DNA from: an uncultured Lachnospiraceae bacterium
Lineage (GTDB): Bacteria; Bacillota; Clostridia; Lachnospirales; Lachnospiraceae
Length of the DNA: 64,000 nucleotides
NCBI GenBank assembly: GCA_934438085.1
Contig: CAKSBC010000002.1
Coordinates: 62,001 to 126,000, forward strand
Direction: 5' to 3'
The position numbers and the translations under genes are program-made. Under the pieces are notes generated by a model, which ran no database searches, had not been told where the DNA came from, and worked only from the letters and a program-made list of their open reading frames with translations. Positions 37,403-46,073 of this stretch are shown in pieces. The stretch's first letter is position 1, and every line of letters starts with the position of its first letter.

Positions 37403-38911
37403 ATGAACAAGCTTAAAAACATCGATCCGTCAACAACCTTCATACCGTTTATTATCATACTTGCCTGCTGCTTCTTTTTTATAACAGATCCTAACAGTTC
37501 TTCGGCAGTATTGGGCAGCATAAGAGGCTTTCTCGGTGATGAGCTCGGAGTTTACTACCTGATTATAGGACTCGGAGTGTTTTTCACTTCTTTATATATG
37601 GCATTTTCAAGATACGGAAAAATCGTACTTGGTAAGAAGGGCGAAAAGCCACAATATAATTTCTTTACCTGGGGTGCGATGATGTTCACATCAGGACTCG
37701 CCGCAGATATTCTTTTTTATTCTCTGTGTGAATGGGTACTCTATGCAGGAGAACCTCATATAGAGGAGCTTGGAGGCGTTCAGGACTGGGCTTCGACGAT
37801 CCCGCTGTTTCACTGGGGTCCGATTCCATGGAGCTTCTATGCGGCGCTTGCGGCTTCCTTTGGATTTATGCTTCATGTAAGGGGCTGCAGCAAGCAGAAG
37901 TATTCGGAGGCCTGCAGACCGATTTTAGGAGCATTAACAGATAAATTACCGGGAAAGCTGATAGACGTGATCGCGGTATTTGCGCTGATAGCCGGAACCG
38001 CAACGACTTTTTCACTTGCCACACCGCTGCTTTCGAGGTCTATAGGAGTACTTACCGGTCTCGGAGATTCCAAATGGCTTACTATAGGTATTTTGCTTGT
38101 AATATGCTTTATTTATACCTTCTCTGTCATGAACGGCATGAAGGGTGTTAAATATCTTGCACATATATGCATGTATGTGTTCTTTGCATTGCTTGCTTAT
38201 GTACTGTTGCTCGGAGGACAGACAAGATATATAATCGAGACAGGCTTTACAGCTATCGGAAATCTTGCACAGAATTTCATTGGCTTAAGCACATGGACAG
38301 ATGCACTGAGAACATCTTATTTCCCTCAGAACTGGACGATATTCTACTGGGCATACTGGATGGTATGGTGTGTTGCCGCTCCGTTTTTCATGGGAAGCAT
38401 TTCAAGAGGCCGTACTGTTAAGCAGGTGGTGCTCGGTGCCTATATATTCGGACTTGGCTCAACTTTTACATCATTTTTAATACTCGGAAATTACTCTCTG
38501 GGGCTTAATATGCACGGAGTGCTTGATATAATATCACTTTACGCTTCAAACGGAGATCTCTATGGTACGATAATCGCGATACTTAATCAGCTTCCTATGC
38601 CGAAGCTTGTACTGATTTTGCTTATCGCCGCAATGATTGCCTTTTATGCGACTTCGTTTGATTCAATCACATTAGTGGCATCTGCTTATTCATACAAGCA
38701 TATAAATGACGGAGAGGAAGCCGGAAGCGTGATGAAGCTTTTCTGGGCCGTAATACTTATAATGCTGCCTATTGCACTGCTGTTTTCCGAAAGCAGCATG
38801 AATAATCTTCAGACAGTGTCAATAATAGCTGCTTTTCCGGTGGCGGTTATAATCATAATGATAATAGCAAGCTTCTTTAAGGATGCCGGCAATCATATTT
38901 CGACGCTGTAA
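37403..38911 (+). CDS. BCCT-family (betaine/carnitine/choline) transporter
   Basis: A 502-residue membrane protein with about 12 helices. The Trp-rich segment WTIFYWAYWMVW (about 305-320) is the BCCT signature, and the earlier AGTATTFSLATPL region fits too. Members import glycine betaine, choline or carnitine with Na+ or H+, for osmoprotection or as nutrients; which one cannot be decided here. It has its own promoter and is a single gene. MscL follows. Confidence 0.92.
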   Translation: MNKLKNIDPSTTFIPFIIILACCFFFITDPNSSSAVLGSIRGFLGDELGVYYLIIGLGVFFTSLYMAFSRYGKIVLGKKGEKPQYNFFTWGAMMFTSGLAADILFYSLCEWVLYAGEPHIEELGGVQDWASTIPLFHWGPIPWSFYAALAASFGFMLHVRGCSKQKYSEACRPILGALTDKLPGKLIDVIAVFALIAGTATTFSLATPLLSRSIGVLTGLGDSKWLTIGILLVICFIYTFSVMNGMKGVKYLAHICMYVFFALLAYVLLLGGQTRYIIETGFTAIGNLAQNFIGLSTWTDALRTSYFPQNWTIFYWAYWMVWCVAAPFFMGSISRGRTVKQVVLGAYIFGLGSTFTSFLILGNYSLGLNMHGVLDIISLYASNGDLYGTIIAILNQLPMPKLVLILLIAAMIAFYATSFDSITLVASAYSYKHINDGEEAGSVMKLFWAVILIMLPIALLFSESSMNNLQTVSIIAAFPVAVIIIMIIASFFKDAGNHISTL

Positions 38912-38948
38912 TGACAAAAGGGACAGTATTGAGTATATATCTTAATCC

Positions 38949-38976
38949 TTGTAATATAAGTTCATTACTGTATAAT
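38949..38976 (+). promoter_or_regulatory. Candidate mscL promoter
   Basis: TTGTAA (38949-38954), a 16-base spacer and TATAAT (38971-38976) lie about 50 bases before the mscL ATG. Confidence 0.6.
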
Positions 38977-39028
38977 TGTTTTAAATTAAATCGGAATTGA
39001 ACAGATTCGAGGAAAGGAAGCTTATTTC

Positions 39029-39454
39029 ATGAAGAAATTTATAGAAGAGTTCAAGGCATTTGCCTTAAAGGGAAATGTCATGGATATGGCGGTCGGTGTT
39101 ATTATCGGAGGTGCATTCTCAGGAATAGTAACAGCGCTTACAGATAACTTCATCACTCCTATACTTAATATGATAATGGGCGCACAGTTCTACTCAATAG
39201 GAGAGATAAAGAGCTTTGGTGCAAATTTTGTTTCTGCCGTAGTAAATTTCATTATTATGGCCTTCATCCTTTTCTGCCTCATGAAAGGACTCAACAAGCT
39301 CCTTTCAATAGGAAAGCATGAGGAACCAAAGCCTACAACCAAGAAATGTCCGTTCTGTATGTCTGAAATACCTATAGAGGCAACGCGCTGTCCGCACTGC
39401 ACCTCTGTTCTTCCGGAGGAAAAGCCTGAAGCAGAAGCTGCTGACGCAAAATAA
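39029..39454 (+). CDS. mscL: Large-conductance mechanosensitive channel with zinc-ribbon tail
   Basis: A 141-residue protein. FKAFALKGNVMDMAVGVIIGG and the second helix (about 65-88) are the MscL core, which opens at high membrane tension to release solutes after osmotic downshock. The C-terminus is unusual: KKCPFCMSEIPIEATRCPHC is a C-x2-C-x10-C-x2-C zinc-ribbon instead of the usual charged helix. GAGGAAAGGAAG precedes the ATG. The neighbouring BCCT gene also fits osmotic adaptation. Confidence 0.92.
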   Translation: MKKFIEEFKAFALKGNVMDMAVGVIIGGAFSGIVTALTDNFITPILNMIMGAQFYSIGEIKSFGANFVSAVVNFIIMAFILFCLMKGLNKLLSIGKHEEPKPTTKKCPFCMSEIPIEATRCPHCTSVLPEEKPEAEAADAK

Positions 39455-39480
39455 GAGCAGTTTATAAAACTATTAAGAAA

Positions 39481-39526
39481 AATAAGCCGATTCCCTGATT
39501 GATCTCAGAGATTCGGCTTATATTAT
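39481..39526. terminator. Bidirectional terminator between mscL and nadA
   Basis: ATAAGCCGA (39482-39490) and TCGGCTTAT (39513-39521) form a stem with a long loop. On the minus strand it is followed by TTATTTTTC, so it can also end the nadB-nadC-niaR-nadA transcript. Confidence 0.65.
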
Positions 39527-39583
39527 TTCTGGCTTTCAAAAGCTGGAAATTTGCATTTTTAAGTATTTGGCTTGATGTTATAA

Positions 39584-40501
39584 TCAGCCGCCAAGCTCTA
39601 CCATGCGCTTTATGCAGCGGCCTGCGCCTTCGATGATTTCGTCAGAAAGCTGAATCTCTTCACCGCCCTTACCGGTAAGAGTATCATAAATGTCTACAAG
39701 TGTAGTGAGCTTCATGTTCATGCAGGTAAGATTTACGCTGAGAGGATAGAAGCGTTTGTCCGGGCAGGAATACTGCAAATGCTCTACAATGCTGTTTTCT
39801 GTGCCGATGATAAATTCCTTTGCATCCGACTTTTCCGCAAATGACATTATGCCTGTTGTAGATCCGACATAATCGGCTGCGGCAGTAACCTTAGGACGGC
39901 ACTCAGGATGAACTAAAAGCAGTGCGTCAGGATGAGCCTTCTTTGCTGCGAGAACTTCATCATATGAGACAGCAGCATGTCTCGGACATCCACCATGCCA
40001 GAAGGTGAATTTCTTTTCAGGAAGCTGTGAAGCAACATAAGCTCCGAGATTCTGATCCGGAATAAAGAGGATTTTATCGTTTTCAATAGCCTTGCAGATT
40101 TTTACGGCACTTGAGCTTGTAACACATACGTCACACTCTGTCTTAAGCTCTGAGGTAGTATTAATGTAGGCTACTACGGCATGATCCGGATATTCCTTTT
40201 TAAGAGCACGTATGATCTCCAGGTCGACCTGATCCGCCATAGGACATCCGGCCATAGGGTTTGCAAGCCAGACCTTCTTATCGGGAGAGAGCACCTTGCA
40301 GGTCTCTGCCATGAATCTTACTCCACACATAATAACGCCGTCGGCATCCGTTCCCTGAGCATTGACGCTAAGCCCGTAGGAATCGCCTATATAATCGGCT
40401 ATTTCGAGTACTGCATGGCTCTGATAAGCATGTGCAAGTATACAAATATTTTTTTCTTTTTTGAGACGAATGATCTCGTCCTGTATTTCGCGTACAGTCA
40501 T
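39584..40501 (-). CDS. nadA: Quinolinate synthase
   Basis: A 305-residue [4Fe-4S] enzyme that condenses iminoaspartate with dihydroxyacetone phosphate to quinolinate in NAD synthesis. It has ILAHAYQSHAVLEIADYIGDS, MCGVRFMAETCKVLSP, and the Cys-containing CDVCVTSSSAVKI and GAGRCIKRM. The ATG at 40501 follows the niaR stop by two bases and has CGGAG upstream; an earlier in-frame start would add nine residues overlapping niaR. It ends the NAD operon. Confidence 0.95.
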   Translation of the reverse strand: MTVREIQDEIIRLKKEKNICILAHAYQSHAVLEIADYIGDSYGLSVNAQGTDADGVIMCGVRFMAETCKVLSPDKKVWLANPMAGCPMADQVDLEIIRALKKEYPDHAVVAYINTTSELKTECDVCVTSSSAVKICKAIENDKILFIPDQNLGAYVASQLPEKKFTFWHGGCPRHAAVSYDEVLAAKKAHPDALLLVHPECRPKVTAAADYVGSTTGIMSFAEKSDAKEFIIGTENSIVEHLQYSCPDKRFYPLSVNLTCMNMKLTTLVDIYDTLTGKGGEEIQLSDEIIEGAGRCIKRMVELGG

Positions 40502-40503
40502 AA

Positions 40504-41046
40504 TTAAACTCCGTTTTCCTTTTCCCATGGTGTAAGAGGTGCAAGAAAGCCTGCCTTATCCAAAGCTTCCTCGATCATATCAAGTCTTTTTTCACTTGAA
40601 GCCTCTATAAGATGATAATGATAACCTCCGGTTACGGTTGAAAGCACAGTAGATGCTGCTCCGTCCAGAGCCTTGGTAAATTCTAAAACATCCTGTCTTG
40701 AGCTGATATCAAGCTCGACACTTATCCTTCCGTATACTCTGTGGCTGACACTGATGTTCTTTACGCGTCCTCCGAGGTCGACTATAGTATTGAGCTCATC
40801 AGCTGCCTGTTCAGGCTTGTGACGCAGCTTGAATTCTCTCATGCAGAAGGTATTTTCCTGACGATTTTTAACATAGCCGCGGTTAGTCGAGATTATATCT
40901 GGATGAGAAGCTCTTATGACTGCAAGATCCTGAACTATGACCTGACGGCTTACCTTAAATCTTGATGCCAGTTCCTTAGCGGCAATAGGCTCATCAGCAG
41001 AAATGAGCAGGCTTAGGATCAGGTTTCTTCTTTCGTTCGTACTCAT
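40504..41046 (-). CDS. niaR: NiaR (YrxA) repressor of NAD synthesis
   Basis: A 180-residue protein: an HTH_11 domain (about 5-60, AAKELASRFKVSRQVIVQDL) and a C-terminal 3H domain named for its three conserved His (SHRVYGRISVELDI, GGYHYHLIEA). Family members bind niacin and repress NAD genes. It lies inside the operon it probably controls, between nadC and nadA, and a palindromic operator candidate covers the operon promoter. Confidence 0.92.
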   Translation of the reverse strand: MSTNERRNLILSLLISADEPIAAKELASRFKVSRQVIVQDLAVIRASHPDIISTNRGYVKNRQENTFCMREFKLRHKPEQAADELNTIVDLGGRVKNISVSHRVYGRISVELDISSRQDVLEFTKALDGAASTVLSTVTGGYHYHLIEASSEKRLDMIEEALDKAGFLAPLTPWEKENGV

Positions 41047-41047
41047 T

Positions 41048-41911
41048 TCAAGCCTCCTTATCTACAGGCTTAAGCTCCTTCATGGAAAGATCCAGTATCT
41101 GGGCAGAATGAGTGAGTGCTCCGCTGGACACATAATCGATGCCGATACTTTTAAGTCTTGCAATGTTGTCTAATGTAACATTGCCGGAACATTCGGTCTC
41201 GGCACGTCCGTTTATGAGCTTAACGGCTTCGCGCATGTCATCGTCGCTCATATTGTCGAGCATGATGATATCGGCACCGGCCTCCACTGCTTCTTTGACC
41301 TGCTCAAGGGTTTCAGTCTCAACCTCTATTTTTCTTACAAAAGGAGCATAGGCCTTTGCCATGCGGACAGCCGCACCGACCCCGCCGGCAGCACCTATGT
41401 GGTTATCCTTTAGCATCACACCGTCGGAAAGACCTGTGCGGTGATTGTTTCCTCCGCCTATTTTAACGGCATATTTTTCAAAAATACGGTTATTAGGAGT
41501 TGTCTTTCTTGTATCAAGAAGCTTAATACCGCTGCCCTCAAGCGCTTTGGCGGTTCTGTGAGTATATGTTGCAATGCCGCTCATACGCTGAAGATAATTG
41601 AGAGCTGTGCGTTCTCCGGAAAGCAGTACTCTTATATCGCCCGTTATAATACAGAGAAGATCTCCCGGATGCACCATGTCTCCGTCACGGAATTTAAAGT
41701 CAAAGCTTGTAGTTTCGTCAAGAAGTGTGAATACTCTGGCAAAAACGTCAAGACCGGCAATAATGCCCTCCTGCTTAGCGATAAGCTTGACAGTACCGAG
41801 CCTGTATTCAGGCATTACTGCATTAGTGGAGACATCCTCTCCCGGCATATCCTCTCTTAAAGCATCAAGTATAAGTCTGCCGGCATTGAGTCTAAGATTA
41901 ATATCATTCAT
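41048..41911 (-). CDS. nadC: Nicotinate-nucleotide pyrophosphorylase (carboxylating)
   Basis: A 287-residue quinolinate phosphoribosyltransferase that makes nicotinate mononucleotide. It has LLDTRKTTPNNRIFEKYAVK and GGGNNHRTGLSDGVMLKDNH, the PRPP/quinolinate binding segments, and MLDNMSDDDMREAV near the end. The start overlaps the nadB stop by eight bases. The family length is normal. Confidence 0.95.
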   Translation of the reverse strand: MNDINLRLNAGRLILDALREDMPGEDVSTNAVMPEYRLGTVKLIAKQEGIIAGLDVFARVFTLLDETTSFDFKFRDGDMVHPGDLLCIITGDIRVLLSGERTALNYLQRMSGIATYTHRTAKALEGSGIKLLDTRKTTPNNRIFEKYAVKIGGGNNHRTGLSDGVMLKDNHIGAAGGVGAAVRMAKAYAPFVRKIEVETETLEQVKEAVEAGADIIMLDNMSDDDMREAVKLINGRAETECSGNVTLDNIARLKSIGIDYVSSGALTHSAQILDLSMKELKPVDKEA

Positions 41912-43199
41912 GGCTTGCTTTCATCCTTTCTATAGCACTGAGAACCTCACTGCGGTATGCATCAAGCAGCGGTTCCTGTTCTCTGTAAACAGCGAGCTCA
42001 GGAGCCTTGCCGTTAAATTGCTTTTTATCTCCGAATAAAATATCATCGGCAGCACGTTGAGCAAATACCAGTGACTCAAGGAGTGAGTTGCTGGCGAGGC
42101 GATTCCTTCCGTGAACTCCGCTGCAACTTGTTTCACCGCAGGCATAAAGTCCGGAAAGATGCGTACGGCCGCTTAGATCCGCTTTAATTCCGCCCATAAA
42201 ATAGTGCTGAGCAGGAACTACCGGGATCGGCTCATGAAGTGCATCGTAGCCTTCTTCGGCACAGCGTGCAAGTATATTAGGAAAATGCTTACGGATCGTT
42301 TCCTCTCCGATAGGTCTCATATCCTCTAATACATATTCTGTTCCGTCTTTTTCCATCTGCTCACTTATAATGCCGCTCAAAACATCTCTCGGCTGAAGCT
42401 CATTGGTAAATCTTGCACCGTTTTTATCATAAAGCAGTGAGCCCTCGCCTCTGACGGATTCTGATATAAGGAAGCGTCTGCCCGGCTTTTTGGAAAAAAG
42501 GGTCGTAGGGTGGATCTGTATATAGTCAAGATGTTCTACGGCGACATTGTGGCGCATAGCTATTGCTAAAGCGTCTCCGGTTATGTGGGAATAATTGGTG
42601 GAATTTTTATAGAGACCTCCGATACCTCCGCAGGCAAGCACTACGGAAGCTGCGCCTATGGCATAAGGCTCGCCGTCAGGGCCTGCCGCAACTATGCCTC
42701 CGCAGGCATCTGAGTCAGTTATTATATCAAGCATGACAGTATCCTCACGAAGAGTGATATTGTCCTTTGTTTTGACCTCATTTAAAAGAGTCTGAGTGAT
42801 TTCTTTTCCTGTTATATCCTCATGAAAAAGTATTCTAGGTCTTGAATGCGCACCTTCACGGGTGAATGCAAGGCTTCCGTCAGGATGTCTTGTAAAACGA
42901 ACTCCGCGAAGCAACAGATCACGAATAATGCTGTTGGAGGAACGGATCATGAGATCCACGGCCTTTACATCATTTTCATAATGACCGGCATGCATCGTAT
43001 CTTCCATATATGACTCATAGTCACTTTCGCCGCAGAGCATGCATATTCCGCCCTGCGCAAGGAAGGAGTCGCTCTCATCAGCTTTTTTCTTGGTGATAAG
43101 CAGTATCTTCATACGCTCCGGAAGATTGAGAGCACAGTAGAGGCCGGCGGCTCCTGTACCTACAATGACTGTATCAAAATATTCATTCATATCAGACAT
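41904..43199 (-). CDS. nadB: L-aspartate oxidase
   Basis: A 431-residue FAD protein that oxidises aspartate to iminoaspartate for NadA. The dinucleotide motif is TVIVGTGAAGLYCAL; FLAQGGICML and the SESVRGEGSLLYDKNG and HYFMGGIKADLSGR regions fit NadB. It is shorter than the E. coli enzyme (about 540) because the C-terminal helical part is largely missing, as in several Firmicutes. It is the first gene of the operon after the NiaR-type site. Confidence 0.93.
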   Translation of the reverse strand: MSDMNEYFDTVIVGTGAAGLYCALNLPERMKILLITKKKADESDSFLAQGGICMLCGESDYESYMEDTMHAGHYENDVKAVDLMIRSSNSIIRDLLLRGVRFTRHPDGSLAFTREGAHSRPRILFHEDITGKEITQTLLNEVKTKDNITLREDTVMLDIITDSDACGGIVAAGPDGEPYAIGAASVVLACGGIGGLYKNSTNYSHITGDALAIAMRHNVAVEHLDYIQIHPTTLFSKKPGRRFLISESVRGEGSLLYDKNGARFTNELQPRDVLSGIISEQMEKDGTEYVLEDMRPIGEETIRKHFPNILARCAEEGYDALHEPIPVVPAQHYFMGGIKADLSGRTHLSGLYACGETSCSGVHGRNRLASNSLLESLVFAQRAADDILFGDKKQFNGKAPELAVYREQEPLLDAYRSEVLSAIERMKASHE

Positions 43200-43311
43200 A
43201 TCAGATGTCCTCTTTTCTGGTTTATTGTGCTTAAAGAAGAGTTCGGCAAAATCATAATTACCTGTCCGAATTCGTCACCTGTATACGATGACTGTTTTAA
43301 GCAGTGACGTG

Positions 43312-43340
43312 ATTGTATCACTGTAGTTTACAGGTGTCAA
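43312..43340 (-). promoter_or_regulatory. nadB operon promoter
   Basis: On the minus strand TTGACA (43335-43340), a 17-base spacer and TACAAT (43312-43317) form a strong sigma-A promoter. The -35 is inside the operator below. Confidence 0.8.
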
Positions 43341-43349
43341 GACACATGT
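43330..43349. promoter_or_regulatory. NiaR-like operator
   Basis: ACAGGTGTCAAGACACATGT is a near-palindrome of the GTGTC/GACAC type associated with NiaR sites. It overlaps the -35 of the nadB promoter, so repressor binding would block transcription. The match to a published NiaR consensus was made from memory and not computed. Confidence 0.75.
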
Positions 43350-43403
43350 AATACTAAAGTGTCAACTCACACCATAAAGCCGCTTAGAAATGGATAAGAT
43401 TTT

Positions 43404-43433
43404 TTGACTAATAAAGAATATATAGAGTATAAT
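43404..43433 (+). promoter_or_regulatory. Candidate promoter of the GtrB-like gene
   Basis: TTGACT (43404-43409), an 18-base spacer and TATAAT (43428-43433) lie about 30 bases before the ATG at 43465, divergent from nadB. Confidence 0.7.
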
Positions 43434-43464
43434 CAGCATGAAAATAAATCAACGGAGATAAAGC

Positions 43465-44469
43465 ATGTCAAAGCTTATAAGCCTCATTGTTTCAGTATAT
43501 AACGAGGAAAACGGACTGAAGCAGTTTTATGAAACAACAAAAAGCATAATGGATAAATTTACCGCAGACTCTGCGGCAGAGGATAAGGAGTACAGCTATG
43601 AACTGTGCTTTGTAAATGACGGCAGCTCGGATAACAGCGGCAGGATCCTTACAGATATCAAGAAAGAGGACAGCAAGCATGTCACGCTCATAAGCTTTTC
43701 AAGGAATTTCGGACATGAGGCTGCCATGACAGCAGGACTTGACTATGCATCGGGAGATTATCTCATATTTATGGATGCAGATCTGCAGCATCCGCCGGCA
43801 CTGATACCTGATATCATTGCACGCTTTGAGAAAGGTGCTGAGGTCATCAGCATGGTAAGAACCAAGAATGAATCAGCAGGAGGCCTTAAGAACCTTACCT
43901 CAGATCTTTTTTATAAGCTAATAAATGAAATATCAGAAACAAGACTTATACCCGGAGCCTCGGATTTCTTTGCAATAGACAGCAATGCAGCCAAGGTTTT
44001 AAGAGAGAACTACCGTGAAAAGGTGCGTTTCTTAAGAGGCTATGTACAGAATATTGGCTTTAACAAGGACACCATAGAATATGAAGCTGCGGCAAGAGTC
44101 GCAGGACACAGTCACTACAGTATTAAAAAGCTTTGGAAGTTCTCTATGGACACAATCATTTGCTTTTCAAATGTTCCACTGAAGCTGGGCATATATGCCG
44201 GCCTTGCTTCGGGAACGCTCGGAATACTGCTCATTATATATACGCTTCTGACAAGAAACGGAGCACCGAGCGGCTATGCCACAATAGTTATTGTCCTGTG
44301 CTTTATGTTTGCAGTACTTTTTATGCTGCTTGGCATTTTGGGAAGCTACATAGCGGTGCTGTTTAGGGAAATGCAGGACAGGCCTATTTATATAGTTAAG
44401 GATGTGGAAAAGGCAGCAGGAGGCTGTATTAATGAAAAGATGTGTGATAGTAGGCGGAGCGCCGATTGA
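43465..44469 (+). CDS. GtrB-like lipid-linked glycosyltransferase (GT2)
   Basis: A 334-residue protein. The GT2 domain starts SLIVSVYNEENGLKQFYE and has FMDADLQHPPALIPDII, the metal-binding DxD. RVAGHSHYSIKKLWKFSMD then leads into two C-terminal membrane helices (about 245-320). This architecture fits enzymes that glycosylate undecaprenyl phosphate (GtrB, YkcC-like). Such lipid-linked sugars could serve GT-C enzymes elsewhere. It overlaps the next gene by 38 bases. Confidence 0.88.
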   Translation: MSKLISLIVSVYNEENGLKQFYETTKSIMDKFTADSAAEDKEYSYELCFVNDGSSDNSGRILTDIKKEDSKHVTLISFSRNFGHEAAMTAGLDYASGDYLIFMDADLQHPPALIPDIIARFEKGAEVISMVRTKNESAGGLKNLTSDLFYKLINEISETRLIPGASDFFAIDSNAAKVLRENYREKVRFLRGYVQNIGFNKDTIEYEAAARVAGHSHYSIKKLWKFSMDTIICFSNVPLKLGIYAGLASGTLGILLIIYTLLTRNGAPSGYATIVIVLCFMFAVLFMLLGILGSYIAVLFREMQDRPIYIVKDVEKAAGGCINEKMCDSRRSAD

Positions 44470-45109
44470 AAATTATAACAGAATTAAAGGCTATCTGAGA
44501 GACGATGACTTTATCATATATTGTGACTGCGGCCTTAAGCATAAAGAAAGACTTGAAGCAAAGCCTGACCTTATAGTGGGAGATTTTGATTCCTACGAAA
44601 AGTCAAAGCTGGGCGGTATAAGCATTAACATGGAAAATGCTACCGCAACGGATGAGGATTCGAGTGAGGTTATTGAGCTCTGCCCTGTCAAGGATGATAC
44701 AGATACTTCACATGCCGTGACAGTCGCTCTTGAACGCGGGTTTGAAGACTTTCTGCTTGTAGGCATGACAGGAAGACGCATGGATCATACCCTGGGTAAT
44801 GTCTATATTCTTCACAGACTTGATGAGCTTAATAAAAAAGCACTGATGGTAGATGATTATTCTGAAATGAGTATAGTGAATAGGGAAACCGTTTCAATAG
44901 ATGACAGCATGCCATTTTTCTCACTTATTAATATTACCGGAAAAGCAAGCGGGATAACGATAAAAAATGCAAAGTACCCGCTTGAAAACAGTGAGATAGT
45001 CCAGATCCACAATGATCTGGGAGTGAGCAATGAGGTTCTGCCGGGAATGATGGCAAGCATCAGCGTTAAGGAAGGTAAGCTGCTTCTGATACGTGATATC
45101 GTAGGCTGA
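44432..45109 (+). CDS. Thiamine pyrophosphokinase
   Basis: A 225-residue kinase that makes thiamine pyrophosphate from thiamine and ATP. PDLIVGDFDSYEKSK and DTDTSHAVTVALERGF plus VGMTGRRMDHTLGN are the catalytic segments. I chose ATG 44432, with AGGAGG nine bases upstream; an in-frame ATG at 44402 would add ten residues and deepen the overlap with the transferase gene. The order GtrB-TPK suggests cotranscription, not joint function. Confidence 0.9.
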   Translation: MKRCVIVGGAPIENYNRIKGYLRDDDFIIYCDCGLKHKERLEAKPDLIVGDFDSYEKSKLGGISINMENATATDEDSSEVIELCPVKDDTDTSHAVTVALERGFEDFLLVGMTGRRMDHTLGNVYILHRLDELNKKALMVDDYSEMSIVNRETVSIDDSMPFFSLINITGKASGITIKNAKYPLENSEIVQIHNDLGVSNEVLPGMMASISVKEGKLLLIRDIVG

Positions 45110-45135
45110 TGAGCAGCGTACCGTTTTGACAGGGC

Positions 45136-46071
45136 TTACGGCACGCCTTCAAGCTTAAAGGACGGCGTATATTCCTCCTTTGCAGAGCTTTTTTCCTGCA
45201 TGAAGCCGTTTAAGTTAAGCCGAAGAGCTTCTTTAACGACTGAATCATATTCATAGCTCGTGATGCGGCGGTTTATATCCTTATAGCTGCTGTCAGAAAG
45301 CACTTTATAAAACGGGGTGTACTGGCTCATAAGGCTTATAAGGAAGCTGTCAGGATCAAATATTGAAGCTATGGCATTAAGCATTGCTATCGAATCAGCT
45401 TTGTGCTTAGGAAGCACCATATGTCTTATAATTACTCCGCTTTTCATGCTCTGCACATTTGTGGCAGAGCTTTTTTCTAATATTGGGGCACCGGTCTGCG
45501 CTATCATTTCCTTTACTGCTATAACAGCAGTCTGAAAATAATGAGGGGCAGCGGAAAAACGTACTGCAAGCTCATCGGAGTAATACTTGATATCGGGAAG
45601 ATAAATGTCAACGTAGCCATCGAGCATGCGCACAGTATCAACATTTTCATAGCCGCCGCAGTTATAGACAACAGGAATATCGAGCTTGTGCTTAACAAGG
45701 TCAAGCGCTTCTATAACTGACGGAAGATAGTGAGTTGCGGTGATAAGGTCTATGTTCTGAGCACCTTCATCCTGAAGCTTAAGAAACACCTCTGAAAGCT
45801 CCTTTACGCTTATTTCCTTACCGAAGCCCTCGGCGCTTATGTCATGGTTTTGACAAAAGACACAGCGAAGAGTGCAGTTAGAAAAAAACACTGCACCTGA
45901 GCCGCCGGAAGCACTTAAAATCGGCTCTTCCCACATGTGAAGAGCCGCTCTTGCTATCTTTGGAAGCACACCTGCACGGCAGAAACCTGCAGTCTCATGC
46001 CTGTTGACACCGCATTTTCTGGGGCACAGTGTGCAGCCAGAATATATTTTTTTTATCTCATCTGTATTCAT
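45136..46071 (-). CDS. Radical SAM protein, PflA-related
   Basis: A 311-residue radical SAM protein. FFSNCTLRCVFCQNHD has the CxxxCxxC that holds the [4Fe-4S] cluster and SAM. An N-terminal Cys set (CTLCPRKCGVNRHETAGFC) is typical of the uncharacterised PflA-related group (COG1313 type). LPDIKYYSDELAVRFS and RHMVLPKHKADS also fit. The substrate is unknown. It lies two bases after the SulP gene, in the same transcript. Confidence 0.87.
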   Translation of the reverse strand: MNTDEIKKIYSGCTLCPRKCGVNRHETAGFCRAGVLPKIARAALHMWEEPILSASGGSGAVFFSNCTLRCVFCQNHDISAEGFGKEISVKELSEVFLKLQDEGAQNIDLITATHYLPSVIEALDLVKHKLDIPVVYNCGGYENVDTVRMLDGYVDIYLPDIKYYSDELAVRFSAAPHYFQTAVIAVKEMIAQTGAPILEKSSATNVQSMKSGVIIRHMVLPKHKADSIAMLNAIASIFDPDSFLISLMSQYTPFYKVLSDSSYKDINRRITSYEYDSVVKEALRLNLNGFMQEKSSAKEEYTPSFKLEGVP

Positions 46072-46073
46072 AC

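Noticed and set aside
43318..43350. Riboswitch in front of nadB
   Set aside because: The palindrome fits a DNA operator at the -35 better than an RNA leader, and the leader after the promoter is short.
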